Shown in pieces: positions 1-7,293 of a stretch of 47,827 nucleotides of DNA (position 1 is its first letter; each line of letters starts with the position of its first letter). Origin of the DNA: Candidatus Cloacimonadota bacterium (lineage in GTDB: Bacteria > Cloacimonadota > Cloacimonadia > Cloacimonadales > Cloacimonadaceae). Below the pieces are notes generated by a model. The model was not told where the DNA came from. It saw nothing but the letters and a program-made list of their open reading frames with translations, and made no database searches. The stretch covers positions 1-47,827 of the forward strand of contig JAKQNZ010000071.1 of the NCBI GenBank assembly GCA_029565535.1. The letters run 5' to 3'. The position numbers and the translations under genes were made by a program.

Positions 1-616
1 TGAGATCGGCTCCGGTGTCCAGGATCGCGATTATGATATTCGGATCACCGTAGCCTTGCTGGTGATCCCAGGCCAATTGGGCATCGCTGTCGAAACCGAC
101 TGTTCCAACTCCCGGGCCACTATGGCTTCCACCCTGGTAAACTGGTAATTGAGCCGTGTTATTATGTCCCCAGTTATTGGGGTAAAAGTTATCGTTTGGG
201 ATAGCTTGCAAATAGGCAAAATATTCCGGGCAAACCAGATCCACCAGAGGGCTTTGGGCAAAAAGAGAAAGTACTTCTTCCACGTCGCCAGGGGCTTTGA
301 GGCGGACGATGAACCAGCGGTCGAAACCTGTATCTCCTTCCCAGTCTTTATCCTTGGCGGGAATGTGCGCTCTGATCACCGCTTCGCCGCCGCTTAAGCT
401 CAGCAGCCGGTCAAGCTCGGAATTTTGGAAGGAAGGCGTTTCGGCATAGGCCTGGGATGGCAGACTGCAGCTTCTGATGGCTTGTTCGCTCAGTTTCAGC
501 TTAATCCGGTCGGAGGCGTAGAGGGGACGGTCTTTGCTTACACTGCCTGGAATGGCAGCCCCAAACAGCAGACCGAGGGCGAAGAGGTAAAGCATGGAGA
601 TAATAATTCTTTTCAT
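1..616 (-). CDS. Secreted subtilisin-like (S8) serine protease, N-terminal part
   Basis: The gene runs off the left edge; about 205 codons are visible. The start is ATG at 616, opening with a typical signal peptide (MKRIIISMLYLFALGLLFGA). Next comes a propeptide-like region of about 110 residues (hydrophobic beta/alpha pattern, FDRWFIVRLKAPGDVEEVLSL). After it the sequence approaches the S8 catalytic core, with the pattern DSDAQLAWDHQQGYGDPNI followed by IIAILDTGADL. The Asp of DTG (about residue 200) is the expected catalytic Asp of subtilases. The His and Ser motifs would lie outside the window. It is probably exported and self-processed. It is on the same strand as dxr but separated by about 290 bp, so it probably has its own promoter. 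Confidence 0.85.
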   Translation of the reverse strand, partial: MKRIIISMLYLFALGLLFGAAIPGSVSKDRPLYASDRIKLKLSEQAIRSCSLPSQAYAETPSFQNSELDRLLSLSGGEAVIRAHIPAKDKDWEGDTGFDRWFIVRLKAPGDVEEVLSLFAQSPLVDLVCPEYFAYLQAIPNDNFYPNNWGHNNTAQLPVYQGGSHSGPGVGTVGFDSDAQLAWDHQQGYGDPNIIIAILDTGADL

Positions 617-811
617 AATTCCATGCTTTTGCAAGTTTTATTCCCATTATTGGAAAATCTGATGCACTTTAGGCCGGTAGTTCCGGGGGGTGCTTCCCTT
701 GCCAATTCCCACATGCTTACTCCTAAAATCAGGTCGGGGGAAAGAAGGGTCTTTTAGCCTGTACACATAAACCGCCATTTCAGTTTGTACTATCGATACA
801 AAGCAGTACAT

Positions 812-857
812 ATCCATATCTTAACCTATGTTTATGGGATGGGTATAAGATGGGACC
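812..857 (+). repeat. Dispersed ~46-bp repeat, copy 1
   Basis: This stretch lies in the gap between dxr and the subtilase. It is about 80% identical over 46 bp to 31404-31449 and resembles 19420-19466. Shared blocks are ATCCATATC at the start, a TTTAT/CTATGTTTA core, and GATGGGACC/GATGGGATCC at the end. On the minus strand it reads as spaced CCCAT words. Function is unknown. The rest of the 617-909 gap shows no gene. Confidence 0.5.
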
Positions 858-909
858 GCATAAAAGGTGAAAGAGAGCCGAGACGCAGGTAAGTGCTAAG
901 AGATTGAGA

Positions 910-2055
910 TTAAAGCGATTGGGAGATAACTTTTTGAAACACCCGGAGATTGACCTCAATGATGGTATCGAGGTCGGGAAAGGTCAGGGGAGTCTGCCAG
1001 TCCAAGGCTTTCCTTACAATTCCAGAGATATCAGTAAAAGGAATAAGGCCTTTCAGGAAAAGCGAGGATGCGGCTTCCACGGCCGCATTCATTACCGTAG
1101 GGTGGATTCCGCCGGTTTTTGCAGCTTCTAAGCCGAGATAAAATAGCGGATATCGCTGGCTTTCGATGGCCTGAAAGCTAAGCACCGGCAGCTCGAGTAA
1201 GCTGGTCTTTACCAGTGCGGATGGCACTCTTGACGGCCAGGAAAGGGCATAGAGAATGGGCAGTTTCATATCAGGGACGCTCATTTGGGCTAAAAAAGAG
1301 CCATCAATAAACTCCACCAGGGAATGAATCACCGATTGGGGGTGAATGACCGCTTCGATCTGCGAATAGGGCAAACCAAACAGCCAATGCGCCTCGATTA
1401 CTTCCAGGGCCTTATTGAACATCGTGGCCGAATCCAGAGTTACTTTTGCGCCCATGCTCCAATTTGGGTGCTTGAGCGCTTCTGCGGGAGTAATCTTGTT
1501 AAAATCCTGTAAAGGCAACTCGCGGAAAGCCCCTCCCGAGGCGGTAATATGCAGTTTGCGGATTTCAGAAGCGGGATGAGCTCCAATCGCCTGAAAAATA
1601 GCGCTGTGCTCGCTGTCCACCGGGATTATTGGAGAGTCTGAAGTATACTCTCGCACCAGATGTCCTGCCATCACGAGGGATTCCTTGTTGGCCAAAGCCA
1701 GTGTTTTGCCCCGGTTCAAAATTGCGAATGTGGAGCGCAGCCCGGCAGAACCCGTAATGGCGTTCAGGGCAATGTCGTAATCCTCTTCCTGCAAAGCTTT
1801 CAGAAGTTCGCTTTCGCCAAAGTAGATTCGCAGTTGGGGATTTTCCCGGCGAAGCCTCACTTGCAGGGATGGCTCGGAAATGCCTGTAAGCACAACACAG
1901 GGAATCTTGTGTTTGATAGCGGCTTCAAGCAGCTTTGGATAGTCCCTATGGGCAGAGGCCAGAGTAATGGGGATTTGCTGCTCCGTGGCCACTTCCAGAG
2001 TGGAGCTTCCGATGGAGCCGGTTGCTCCTAACAAGGCGAGTTTTTTATTTACCAT
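910..2055 (-). CDS. dxr: 1-deoxy-D-xylulose 5-phosphate reductoisomerase
   Basis: The enzyme converts 1-deoxy-D-xylulose 5-phosphate to 2-C-methyl-D-erythritol 4-phosphate with NADPH, the second step of MEP isoprenoid synthesis, in the cytosol. The 381-residue length is normal. Visible motifs are the N-terminal NADPH site GATGSIGSSTLEV (about residues 10-22), NKESLVMAG, the metal/substrate segment VDSEHSAIFQ, ITASGGAFRE, the HPNWSMGAKVTLDSATMFNK stretch, and HPQSVIHSLVEF. The ATG at 2055 overlaps the stop of the upstream barrel-protein gene by 7 nt, so the two are probably co-transcribed and translationally coupled. No terminator was seen after the stop. Confidence 0.97.
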   Translation of the reverse strand: MVNKKLALLGATGSIGSSTLEVATEQQIPITLASAHRDYPKLLEAAIKHKIPCVVLTGISEPSLQVRLRRENPQLRIYFGESELLKALQEEDYDIALNAITGSAGLRSTFAILNRGKTLALANKESLVMAGHLVREYTSDSPIIPVDSEHSAIFQAIGAHPASEIRKLHITASGGAFRELPLQDFNKITPAEALKHPNWSMGAKVTLDSATMFNKALEVIEAHWLFGLPYSQIEAVIHPQSVIHSLVEFIDGSFLAQMSVPDMKLPILYALSWPSRVPSALVKTSLLELPVLSFQAIESQRYPLFYLGLEAAKTGGIHPTVMNAAVEAASSLFLKGLIPFTDISGIVRKALDWQTPLTFPDLDTIIEVNLRVFQKVISQSL

Positions 2056-3005
2056 TTATAACTGGCGGAGATTCTTTGCGAATATCCCAGATCGTCCTGA
2101 GAACCATTGCGGAAGGCGTAATTCAGGCCAAAACGCTGGTAGTTTATTCCCAGCCCAGCCGTAATGGCATCGGCGTCGTAGCCGGTAAGCAAACGCAAAT
2201 TGGGCAGCGCTTGCAGCACCAAACCGGCATGCAGGTCTGCGCTTATGGCTTTTGAACTGAGAGTAGCCTCGGTCTCTGTGGCTTGCAGTTCACTACGCAA
2301 AGCCAGATGAGCCGGGAGCTTATGGAAAAGCTTCCAGTTATAGCCAATTTCCAGATCGAGATTAGGAACCACCAGTTCGTGAGTGCCGTTTTCCCAGAGT
2401 ACCTGGGTGCTAAAAAAATCGCGCAGATTGGCCGCCAGAGACACTTTTTCCGAAGACTGCCAAAGTAAACCCAGGTCGGCCCCGAAGGCATATCCCGAGT
2501 TTTGCGCCAGACTGCGGTAAGCCAGCTTTGGCGAAAGACCCAAAAAGAGATTTTCCCTTAGCTGTCTGGCCAAACCCATGCTGAGGATTAAATCTTGGTT
2601 GCTGACTGTTTTCCATACAATTGGGCGATTTTCGTTGCTCAGGCTGTTAGTGGGATTTTCCAGCCTGGTAAGCTTTATCTTGTCTATCATAAGGTGATTT
2701 ACGGTAAGCGAACTGCGTGTTTCGGATCCGAAGATCAGGCTTAGTTGATTCTGTTTTAAAAGGCCTTCAAAATGTTGGGAGTGCATCAGTTCCAGCCCGG
2801 CATCAGGTTCGCCGGCTAACAGAGCGGGATTCCACCAACCAGCGGCATAGCTGTCGCGATAGGTAAGCCCGGTTCCGCCCATGGCTGTGGAAAGCACACC
2901 GGGACTGATCGCAAAGATATCTCCGGCGTATTTTGTCGCCTGGAGAGGCAGCGCTGCCAAAAGCCAGGCAACGAGGGGGATCAGGATTTTAGTGTAGTTC
3001 TTCAT
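2049..3005 (-). CDS. PorV/UPF0164-like outer-membrane beta-barrel protein
   Basis: The protein has 318 residues with an N-terminal signal peptide (about residues 1-23, ending LQA). The segment GVLSTAMGGTGLTYRDSYAAGWWNPALLAG follows; this pattern of a glycine-rich first strand, then NPA, is typical of the PorV/UPF0164 family of FCB outer-membrane barrels. The rest alternates polar and aromatic residues and ends in an aromatic residue (ISASYKW), as expected for a barrel. In Bacteroidetes PorV works with the type IX secretion system. That role is inferred here from family and from the T9SS-like tails elsewhere in the window. It lies immediately upstream of dxr, with a 7-nt overlap. Confidence 0.75.
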   Translation of the reverse strand: MKNYTKILIPLVAWLLAALPLQATKYAGDIFAISPGVLSTAMGGTGLTYRDSYAAGWWNPALLAGEPDAGLELMHSQHFEGLLKQNQLSLIFGSETRSSLTVNHLMIDKIKLTRLENPTNSLSNENRPIVWKTVSNQDLILSMGLARQLRENLFLGLSPKLAYRSLAQNSGYAFGADLGLLWQSSEKVSLAANLRDFFSTQVLWENGTHELVVPNLDLEIGYNWKLFHKLPAHLALRSELQATETEATLSSKAISADLHAGLVLQALPNLRLLTGYDADAITAGLGINYQRFGLNYAFRNGSQDDLGYSQRISASYKW

Positions 3006-3065
3006 AAGGATATACTATTCCCTTTTCGCTGGTTTGAAAAACTAAAAAACGCCCGGGGAGAAAAT

Positions 3066-3142
3066 TGGTGGGCCCAGAGGGAGTCGAACCCCCGACCAAC
3101 CGGTTATGAGCCGGTAGCTCTACCAAACTGAGCTATAGGCCC
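3066..3142 (-). tRNA. tRNA with CAU anticodon (Met elongator or Ile2)
   Basis: The complementary strand folds into a full cloverleaf: acceptor GGGCCTA/TGGGCCC, D-arm TAGCTCAGTTTGGTAGAGC, anticodon stem-loop CCGG-CTCATAA-CCGG, T-arm GGGGGTTCGACTCCCTC, discriminator A and an encoded CCA (3066-3068). The CAU anticodon can mean elongator methionine or, with lysidine modification, isoleucine. The acceptor stem resembles tRNA-Ile, but I cannot decide between them from the sequence alone. It is not initiator-like, since the first pair G1-C72 is matched. A TTGACG -35-like box lies at 3186-3191 on the same strand. Confidence 0.93.
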
Positions 3143-3225
3143 CCAAACACTTCTATTTGTGCCAAAAAGACAGATGGGGATTTTTCGTCAAGAGAAAATC
3201 CTGAGTGAGGATATGAAGATCGGGC

Positions 3226-3253
3226 TTGACAAATTAATCCTGGTGATTAGATT
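3226..3253 (+). promoter_or_regulatory. Candidate sigma70-type promoter of the TonB-domain lipoprotein
   Basis: A perfect TTGACA (3226-3231) is followed after 16 bp by TAGATT (3248-3253). This lies about 30 bp before the ATG at 3285, which has AGGTGA as its ribosome-binding site. Confidence 0.5.
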
Positions 3254-3284
3254 AACCGCAAAGTAAGGAAAGCGAGGTGAGATT

Positions 3285-3677
3285 ATGCGCAGATTCCTTC
3301 TAATCATAGGGCTGATGCTAATGCTGGCACTGATGGCTTGTAGTGCAAACAAAGCCTCAAAGCCGGAAACCGGGGTGGAACCCGGAATCGACGGTGCCAG
3401 TGCATTAACCTATGAAACTCCACCTGAAGCCAGGAATCACATCATTCCTGAATATCCCTCGGAAGCCAGAGTAAATGGAATTCAGGGGAAAGTTATCCTG
3501 CAAGTGGAAGTTTTGAAGACCGGAAAAGTGGGGAAAATAGACGTGAAACAGTCTGTTGCCGGGTTGGATGAAGCAGCAGTAAAAGCTGTTCAGAAAGTGA
3601 GTTTCAGCCCTGCCCTGAGTAGCGGAAAGGCAGTTGATTCAGTAGTCATGATTCCCGTGGAGTTTAAACTTCAGTAA
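3285..3677 (+). CDS. Lipoprotein with TonB C-terminal domain
   Basis: The protein has 130 residues. The N terminus is a lipoprotein signal peptide with lipobox LMAC at Cys19 (MLALMACSANKAS), so the mature protein should be lipidated. After a short linker, residues about 50-130 match the TonB C-terminal fold: IIPEYPSEARVNGIQGKVILQVEV, then a GKVGKIDVKQSVAGLDEAAVKAVQ helix-strand and FSPALSSGKAV...PVEFKL. It lacks the membrane helix and Pro-rich spacer of a classical TonB, so it is more likely a small periplasmic or envelope TonB-fold protein than an energy transducer. It appears monocistronic. Confidence 0.85.
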   Translation: MRRFLLIIGLMLMLALMACSANKASKPETGVEPGIDGASALTYETPPEARNHIIPEYPSEARVNGIQGKVILQVEVLKTGKVGKIDVKQSVAGLDEAAVKAVQKVSFSPALSSGKAVDSVVMIPVEFKLQ

Positions 3678-3815
3678 AAACCCGAAACCTTTACCGCAGA
3701 GACAAGCGAATTTCCATCTGCCCTCTGTCATACTAAAGGGGATGGGTAGTCGTGCGCTTCCAGCCTGATTCAGGCGGTGTTTCTGCATTCTGAGAGCCTT
3801 ATCTGCACTTTCCGC

Positions 3816-3844
3816 TTGACAGTGAGCCGGATTCACGATATTTG
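3816..3844 (+). promoter_or_regulatory. Candidate nadC promoter
   Basis: A perfect TTGACA (3816-3821), a 17-bp spacer and TATTTG (3839-3844) form a plausible housekeeping promoter. Transcription would start near 3851 and give a leader of about 120 nt before the nadC ATG at 3972. Confidence 0.5.
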
Positions 3845-3871
3845 GTGATGCAGATAAAGGAATAATCATAT

Positions 3872-3985
3872 ATGTGTAAACGAACTAAGAAGTTATGCAA
3901 TAATAGCGACAACCAAATAGAGATAAGCATTTGCGATAAGCAGATGCTTTTTTTGTTTGAAGGAGGAGTTCATGTTTCTGGATGA
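3872..3985 (+). CDS. Possible leader peptide ORF in front of nadC
   Basis: A 37-codon ORF begins at ATG 3872 with AAAGGA about 10 nt upstream. It passes through the leader hairpin and overlaps the nadC start in another frame. Codons 10-14 read Asn-Asn-Ser-Asp-Asn. Such a run would suit control by asparagine or aspartate supply, and aspartate is the precursor of quinolinate. This is speculative: the ORF is short and could be chance. Confidence 0.25.
   Translation: MCKRTKKLCNNSDNQIEISICDKQMLFLFEGGVHVSG
3926..3957 (+). terminator. Rho-independent terminator (possible attenuator) in the nadC leader
   Basis: The stem AGCATTTGC/GCAGATGCT with loop GATAA is followed at once by a run of seven T residues and TTGTTT. 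It ends directly before the nadC ribosome-binding site AAGGAGGAG (3960-3968). An upstream segment TTATGCAA (3893-3900) can pair with TTGC-G-ATAA (3931-3939), which would break the stem, so a terminator/antiterminator switch is possible. Confidence 0.6.
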
Positions 3986-4793
3986 ATTAATCCGCAAAAG
4001 TTTGGAAGAGGATATTGGCACGGGGGATATTACTACAAAATATCTGGATTTGGAGCCGCTTTCCAATACTGCCTTCATCGTTGCCAAAGCCGAAGGAGTG
4101 ATGGCCGGAATTGATGTAGCCAGGGCTGTGTTTAAAATGGTTGATCCCGAGCTGAAGATTACCCTCTACTGCAAAGATGGCGACAAAGTGAGACCCAAAG
4201 ATGAAATCATGCGTCTGGAAGGCCGTCCGGGATCTATCCTGCAAGGGGAAAGAACGGCCTTGAACTTCCTTCAGAGGCTTTCCGGAATTGCCACCCAAAC
4301 CCATAGGCTGAGCTCTCTGATCGCCAATACCGGAACCAAACTCCTGGACACGCGCAAAACCACTCCTCTCTTGCGAAGTTTGGAAAAATACGCGGTTCGC
4401 ATCGGAGGAGGCTATAACCATCGTTTCGGGCTTTTTGACATGGTACTGATCAAAGAGAACCATATTCGAGCCTGTGGAGGCATCACCGATGCGGTCAACA
4501 GGATTCGTAAACACAATACCAGCTATAAGATCGAAGTGGAAGTGACCAATAAAGCCGAGCTGGACGAAGCCGTAAACGCTGGAGTTGACAGAATCATGCT
4601 AGATAACATGACTCCCGCCCAGATCAAAGCTGCCGTTAAAAAATACGGCAAAAAGATGGAATTCGAAGTATCTGGCGGTATAACAGAAGAGAACATAGTA
4701 AATTATGCAAAAACAGGAGTGCAATTCATCTCCTCAGGAGCCCTTACGCACTCGTATAAATCATTGGATATCAGCCTTTTATTTAAGGAGTAA
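3972..4793 (+). CDS. nadC: Nicotinate-nucleotide pyrophosphorylase (quinolinate phosphoribosyltransferase)
   Basis: The enzyme makes nicotinate mononucleotide from quinolinate and PRPP, releasing CO2 and PPi, in de novo NAD synthesis. The start at ATG 3972 is chosen because AAGGAGGAG sits at the right distance; an in-frame TTG at 3957 lies before that site. The 273 residues match family length. Motifs are LEEDIGTGDITT near the N terminus, GERTALNFLQRLSGIAT, the DTRKTTPLLR substrate/PRPP motif, GGGYNHRFGLFDMVLIKENH, and the EVEVTN, DRIMLDNM and EVSGGI barrel strands. The downstream zinc-ribbon gene begins 3 nt after the stop and shares the ribosome-binding site in the nadC tail. No nadA or nadB is in the window. 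Confidence 0.96.
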   Translation: MFLDELIRKSLEEDIGTGDITTKYLDLEPLSNTAFIVAKAEGVMAGIDVARAVFKMVDPELKITLYCKDGDKVRPKDEIMRLEGRPGSILQGERTALNFLQRLSGIATQTHRLSSLIANTGTKLLDTRKTTPLLRSLEKYAVRIGGGYNHRFGLFDMVLIKENHIRACGGITDAVNRIRKHNTSYKIEVEVTNKAELDEAVNAGVDRIMLDNMTPAQIKAAVKKYGKKMEFEVSGGITEENIVNYAKTGVQFISSGALTHSYKSLDISLLFKE

Positions 4794-4796
4794 GCG

Positions 4797-5525
4797 ATGC
4801 GGGATCAAATGCTAACCCTGGCCAAGATGCAAGCCCTGGATGACGAGATAGGACGTTATAAAATACTGCAACAAGAACTTCCAAAACAACTTAATGAGAT
4901 CATTGAGAGAGTGGAACAAGCTACGGCAAACCTGCTGAGTTGCGAATCTGTGCGCGCGGAAATTGGGAAAAAACAACGTAGTTGCGAAGCAGACATCAAG
5001 CAGTTTCAGGAACAAGCCAGAAAGTATGCCGGGCAATTGGCGGATATCAAGAACAACAAAGAATACAAAGCCTTGAATAGCGAGATATCCTTTCTGAAGG
5101 GAAAGATCTCCGACGTGGAAAGCCAGATATTGGAACTGATGGATCAGGACAACGCCGCCAAAGAAAAAGTGGCAGAAGCAAAAGCGGAACTGGATAAAGC
5201 CGAACAATGCAAGCGCGATAAAGAAGGCGATCTGCGCCGGCAAATCGAATCATTGGATTCGCAAATCGAATCAATCAGAACCAAACGCAATGAACTGGCC
5301 AGAACCTTGCCCGTCCCAGTTGTAAAACATTATGGAAACATGATAAAGCACAAAAACAATCAGGCTGTGGCGTATAACCGCGAAGGTTCCTGCGGGGGCT
5401 GCGGCTTTGTGATCCGTCAGCAGATGCGAATAGAACTGCAGTTGATGCGCAAGATAGTGTATTGCGAAAATTGCGGAAGAATATTGATGAATAAAATCGA
5501 GGACGACACTCCTGAGGCTAATTAG
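4797..5525 (+). CDS. Coiled-coil protein with C-terminal C4 zinc ribbon (DUF164/CT398-like)
   Basis: The protein has 242 residues. About residues 1-180 are strongly helical with heptad-like Leu/Ile/Glu/Lys spacing (long coiled coil). The C terminus holds a zinc ribbon with paired cysteines, GSCGGCGFVI and VYCENCGRIL, spaced by about 20 residues. This is the architecture of the CT398/HP0958-like zinc-ribbon family, whose members have been linked to nucleic-acid or sigma-factor interaction in other bacteria. The exact role here is unknown. The gene is coupled to nadC (3-nt gap) and followed closely by rnpB, a gene order I would expect to be conserved in relatives. Confidence 0.88.
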   Translation: MRDQMLTLAKMQALDDEIGRYKILQQELPKQLNEIIERVEQATANLLSCESVRAEIGKKQRSCEADIKQFQEQARKYAGQLADIKNNKEYKALNSEISFLKGKISDVESQILELMDQDNAAKEKVAEAKAELDKAEQCKRDKEGDLRRQIESLDSQIESIRTKRNELARTLPVPVVKHYGNMIKHKNNQAVAYNREGSCGGCGFVIRQQMRIELQLMRKIVYCENCGRILMNKIEDDTPEAN

Positions 5526-5573
5526 CCGGGAAACCTTTTAGCCAACCAAGTTTTTCCCCTTATCTTATCTTTT

Positions 5574-5924
5574 GGGAAGCTCAGATGTTCGCTGCTAAAT
5601 GCAGAGGAAAGTCCGGACACCACAGGGCGGGATACTTCCTAACGGGAAGCTGCAGCAATGCAGAGCCAGCTCCACAGAAACAAACCGCCGCTTTGCTACG
5701 GCAAAACGGCAAGGGTGAAATGGCGGTGTAAGAGACCACCGGTGTCTTTGGCGACAGAGACAGCCAGGAAAGCCTTATCCGGTGCAATGCCAAATAGGAA
5801 AGCAATGATGTGGCCCGCATCGCTTTCGGGTAGGCAGCTTGAGCTGTTTTGTGAAAAACAGCCCAGAGGGATGAACATCACTTCCGGGAAACCGGAAGCA
5901 CAGAATCCGGCTTACGAGCTTCCC
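5574..5924 (+). ncRNA. rnpB: RNase P RNA (class A)
   Basis: The catalytic RNA of RNase P, which removes tRNA 5' leaders. The 5' segment GGGAAGC (5574) pairs with GCTTCCC at 5918-5924. Conserved blocks are present in order: GAGGAAAGTCCGGACACCA near the 5' end, ACAGAAACAAACCGCC, GGCAAGGGTGAAA, the TAAGAGACCACC region, and near the 3' end AGAATCCGGCTTACGAGC. The length of about 351 nt suits a bacterial type A RNA. No T-run terminator follows directly. Confidence 0.97.
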
Positions 5925-6000
5925 ATTTTATAATAGTATCTGATATGTGAGCAGGAGACAGAATTGGTTATGAGTATAAGTTATGAACAAAGGAAATAGA

Positions 6001-6849
6001 ATGATCAAGAAAACACTTCTGATAGCTCTGCTGATCGCGGCTCTTGGCTATCTTGCCCTATCTGCCAGAGCTCCTCGCAGTTATGTTTTACAAACGACAT
6101 CTCTCGATGAAGCTTCCGGGCTGGCCTGCAGCATAAGAAACCAAAACATTCTATGGAGTCACAACGATTCTGGCGGCAAAGCTGCCGTCTATGCCTTGGA
6201 CACCCAGGGAAGGCTGGTTTGCAGCCTGGAACTGCAAGGCGTGAAGAACCGCGATTGGGAAGAACTGGCTGTGGCCCGCGACCCCAAAACCGGGCTTAGC
6301 CACATCTACATCGGAGAAATCGGCGACAATAACGCTCGTTATGAATCGTTGAAAATCTATAAGGTGGAAGAACCTGTGCTTAGCCCTGGCGATACCCTGC
6401 TTAGCACAGACAGATTTGAAACATACGATTTTATCTATGACGATGGCGCTCGCGATGCGGAAGCAATGTTCGTGGAACCTGTTTCTGGAGATATCTACAT
6501 CATCAGTAAAAGGGAGGAGCAGGTCGGATTATACCGGATAGCCGCTCCTACAACAGCTAAAAAGAATGTCGCGGTAAGGATCAGTTCTCTGCCTTTGGCT
6601 TGGGTAACCGCTGCCGATCTATCGCCAAACGGCAAAAAGCTATTGGTTAAAACCTATACCGGTGTTTTCAAGTTTAAAAGCAAGCTGGCAAAAAACGGAG
6701 AACTGGTCATCAGCAAACACCCCAAAGCCCTTCCCTATAAAGTGGAACCACAAGGCGAAGGTATTTGCTGGGATTCCAAAGCCAAGGGCTACTTCACTCT
6801 TAGCGAAGCTGCCGAAGACACGCCCCAAATGCTTTATTACTACAGGTAA
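6001..6849 (+). CDS. Exported protein of unknown function, probable beta-propeller fold
   Basis: The start at ATG 6001 is preferred over the in-frame ATG at 5983 because AAAGGAA lies just before it. The protein has 282 residues and begins with a signal peptide or anchor (MIKKTLLIALLIAALGYLAL). Repeated strand-turn patterns with conserved Asp/Gly/Trp (LWSHNDSGGKAAVYALD, NRDWEELAV, IYIGEIGDNNAR, RDAEAMFVEPVSGDIYIISKRE, GEGICWDSKAKGYF) look like propeller blades of an SdiA-regulated or phytase-like type. No catalytic motif is recognisable. The next gene begins 3 nt after the stop, so the two may be co-transcribed. Confidence 0.75.
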   Translation: MIKKTLLIALLIAALGYLALSARAPRSYVLQTTSLDEASGLACSIRNQNILWSHNDSGGKAAVYALDTQGRLVCSLELQGVKNRDWEELAVARDPKTGLSHIYIGEIGDNNARYESLKIYKVEEPVLSPGDTLLSTDRFETYDFIYDDGARDAEAMFVEPVSGDIYIISKREEQVGLYRIAAPTTAKKNVAVRISSLPLAWVTAADLSPNGKKLLVKTYTGVFKFKSKLAKNGELVISKHPKALPYKVEPQGEGICWDSKAKGYFTLSEAAEDTPQMLYYYR

Positions 6850-6852
6850 CCC

Positions 6853-7293
6853 ATGAAGCCAGGGCAAGAGAGAATTCGAGCGGGGCTGGAGCTATATCGC
6901 ACAGGGTTCAACTGTGCGCAGTCAGTATTTGCGGCCTTTGCTCCGGAGTTCGGATTGGACAGGGAACAGGCTTTGCTGGCAAGCTCGTGTTTTGGGGGAG
7001 GGATGCGGATGGGTGCCGCATGTGGAGCGTTTACTGGAGCCCTGATGGCTTTGGGTATGGCAAAAGGGTTTTCTGAATTCAGTCCTGAAGCAAAGTCTCG
7101 GGCAGAGAGCTTCACGCTGCAATTCATCGGGGCTTGGAAAGAACGAATAGGCCGGATTGACTGCCGGGAAATTTTGAATCTGGACCCCAGCGATCCGGTA
7201 CAGAGGCAATTTGCCAGAGATAACGGCATATTTGAGGCTCACTGTCCCCAGTGCATTGAAACTGCGATCAGGATTGTAGGCGATTTCCTCTAA
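6853..7293 (+). CDS. C_GCAxxG_C_C family protein
   Basis: The protein has 146 residues with the family signature: FNCAQSVFAAF near residue 20, then SSCFGGGMRMGAACGAFTGALMALG, a later DCREIL cysteine and the C-terminal HCPQCIETAIRIVGDF pair. The conserved cysteines suggest binding of metal, haem or a redox cofactor, but the function of the family is not firmly known. The 3' end overlaps the 3' end of the convergent copper ATPase gene by 4 nt. Confidence 0.9.
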   Translation: MKPGQERIRAGLELYRTGFNCAQSVFAAFAPEFGLDREQALLASSCFGGGMRMGAACGAFTGALMALGMAKGFSEFSPEAKSRAESFTLQFIGAWKERIGRIDCREILNLDPSDPVQRQFARDNGIFEAHCPQCIETAIRIVGDFL

